DNA from: CAVTWH01 sp963794685 | GTDB lineage: Bacteria; Actinomycetota; Actinomycetes; Mycobacteriales; Micromonosporaceae | Direction of reading: 5' to 3' | Length of the DNA: 64,000 nt | Assembly: GCA_963794685.1 (NCBI GenBank) | Contig: CAWCFK010000018.1 | Span: forward strand, 1 to 64,000 | Part shown: piece by piece, positions 63,282 through 64,000 of the stretch | Layout of the letters: each line of letters begins with the position of its first letter | Position numbering within the stretch: position 1 is the first letter of the stretch | Notes under the pieces: generated by a model | Told to the model about the DNA's origin: nothing | Seen by the model: only the letters and a program-made list of their open reading frames with translations | Databases searched by the model: none | Translations under genes and position numbers: made by a program

Positions 63282-64000
63282 CCGGCGAACTGGTCCGGCT
63301 GGACGACGAGTGGAGCCTGTGGCCGGTCGCCGCGGTCCGGGGCGCCGGGATGCCGGTCGACTGGCTGGCCGAGCTGTGCGCCGACGACGGGCCGGCGGCA
63401 CTGCGCCGGCTGCTCGCCCGACCCGCCTTCCTCGCCGCGCTGACCTGGCAGAACCCGACGGCGGTGCGGACCTGGGCGGGGGCCGCCGAACCCGACCTCA
63501 ACGCCTACCGGCTGGGTGTGCTCACCCGGTACGCCCAGCGGTACTGCACCAAGAACGACAGCATCGGCTTCTTCGGCGGCGTCGGCTGGGCCAGCCTGGT
63601 GGACCGGCCCGGCGACCGGCTCGCGGTGACCGGCGACGGCGGTACCCGGTGGGCAGGCGTGTACCTGGAACACTGGGCCGCGCACGCGATCGCGGACGCC
63701 TGGCTGGCTGACCCGCAGGTACGCGGGTACCTGCCGGTGCGCCGGACGGCCGGCGTGCACCTCGCCGGCGACGCTGCCTACCGCCCGTTCCGGCCGCCGT
63801 TGCCGCTGACCGGGCGGCAGCGGGCGGTACTGGACGCGATCGACGGGCAGCGCAGCATCCGGGAGCTGTCCGCATCACACGCCGACGCCGAGGTGACCGT
63901 CGCGGAGTTGACCGCTGCCGGCCTGGCCGTCGTGGGCGTGAACATCGTCCCGGGTCCGGCTCCGTTGGCGCCGTTGCGCAGTACCGCCGCCGGGCTGCCG
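63278..64000 (+). CDS. Lantibiotic dehydratase-like protein (LanB N-terminal type), copy 2, cut by window edge
   Basis: The visible 241 residues align with LanB1: 'WSLWPVAAVRGAGMPVDWL', 'LAALTWQNPTAVRTW', 'RYCTKNDSIGFFGGVGWASL' (LanB1 has 'RYCAKNDSIGFFGPVSWGLL'), 'EHWAAHAIADAWL' and 'LTGRQRAVLDAIDGQRSIR'. The frame stays open to the edge, so whether it has an elimination domain is unknown. GTG 63278 overlaps the PKS2 stop. It gives the second case of a LanB-like gene translationally coupled behind a PKS gene in this cluster, here directly and in the first block via the monooxygenase gene. Confidence 0.82.
   Translation, partial: MTGELVRLDDEWSLWPVAAVRGAGMPVDWLAELCADDGPAALRRLLARPAFLAALTWQNPTAVRTWAGAAEPDLNAYRLGVLTRYAQRYCTKNDSIGFFGGVGWASLVDRPGDRLAVTGDGGTRWAGVYLEHWAAHAIADAWLADPQVRGYLPVRRTAGVHLAGDAAYRPFRPPLPLTGRQRAVLDAIDGQRSIRELSASHADAEVTVAELTAAGLAVVGVNIVPGPAPLAPLRSTAAGLP

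Larger units (their letters stand above)
35101..64000. other. NRPS/PKS biosynthetic gene cluster with two LanB-like enzymes
   Basis: The locus has two coupled blocks. Block one is PKS1, monooxygenase, LanB1, MbtH, thioesterase and exporter pair (36347-47745). Block two is carbamoyltransferase-like, NRPS, PKS2 and LanB2 (51961 to the edge). Regulators and a hydrolase lie between. The likely assembly order is NRPS (ornithine-like starter plus one residue), PKS2, then PKS1 or further modules beyond the window. SbnA-like and carbamoyltransferase-like enzymes resemble the pair used for ureido-amino acids in viomycin-type pathways. The left edge is probably the SbnA-like gene; the right edge is not in view. 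Confidence 0.85.

Overview
The window is very GC-rich actinobacterial DNA: almost every real codon ends in G or C, GTG starts are frequent, and genes in operons overlap by ATGA or GTGA. Gene content (GH10-CBM2 xylanase, GH35 beta-galactosidase, LacI-controlled sugar ABC transporter, rifampin phosphotransferase with its upstream element, SARP-controlled NRPS/PKS locus) fits a soil filamentous actinomycete. Micromonosporaceae is my best guess, but it is an inference from style and content and not from a marker gene. I saw no tRNA, rRNA, CRISPR array, transposase or integrase.

Left part (1-12.5 kb): two ArsR-type regulators of the same two-domain plan (1-981 and 4287-5373), a small secreted peptidoglycan-binding protein, an SDR oxidoreductase, an MFS exporter divergent from the second ArsR, a 1,340-residue membrane protein with a KAP-NTPase-like layout, a SAM methyltransferase and a secreted xylanase. 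The MFS and ArsR genes each carry one frameshift.

Middle part (12.5-35 kb): a TetR regulator and a 6PGDH-type dehydrogenase that share a TGAC-N4-GTCA operator; a tandem SnoaL-like protein; a carbohydrate-use island (GH35 enzyme, substrate-binding protein, two permeases, LacI) with a decayed carbohydrate-binding fragment; a PadR/HAAS pair; a four-gene exopolysaccharide operon (nucleotide-sugar dehydrogenase, hyaluronan-synthase-like glycosyltransferase, a 29-residue membrane peptide, polysaccharide deacetylase); a DUF4267/TetR divergent pair with two matching operators; and rph with a rifamycin-associated element, followed by an MFS transporter.

Right part (35.1 kb to the window end): a biosynthetic gene cluster that continues beyond the edge. 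It holds an SbnA-like PLP enzyme, two PKS proteins with the unusual order KS-AT-KR-DH-ACP, a luciferase-like monooxygenase, two lantibiotic-dehydratase-like (LanB N-terminal type) proteins, an MbtH protein, a type II thioesterase whose nucleophile position is Cys, an ABC exporter pair, a SARP-NB-ARC regulator, a stand-alone HTH protein, an alpha/beta hydrolase, an ornithine-carbamoyltransferase-fold protein with an altered substrate pocket, and an A-T-C-A-T NRPS whose first A domain reads as ornithine. Both PKS genes are followed by a LanB-like gene in a translationally coupled run (one directly, one via the monooxygenase), and no RiPP precursor is visible. A tRNA-dependent enzyme working on an NRPS/PKS product is the most interesting hypothesis here.

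Several genes are broken only by single-base frame changes while their protein motifs stay intact (about 3.57, 5.05, 52.1-52.9, 55.54 and 56.96 kb). This looks more like local sequence error than genetic decay, except at 22.0-22.6 kb, where a real remnant seems likely.
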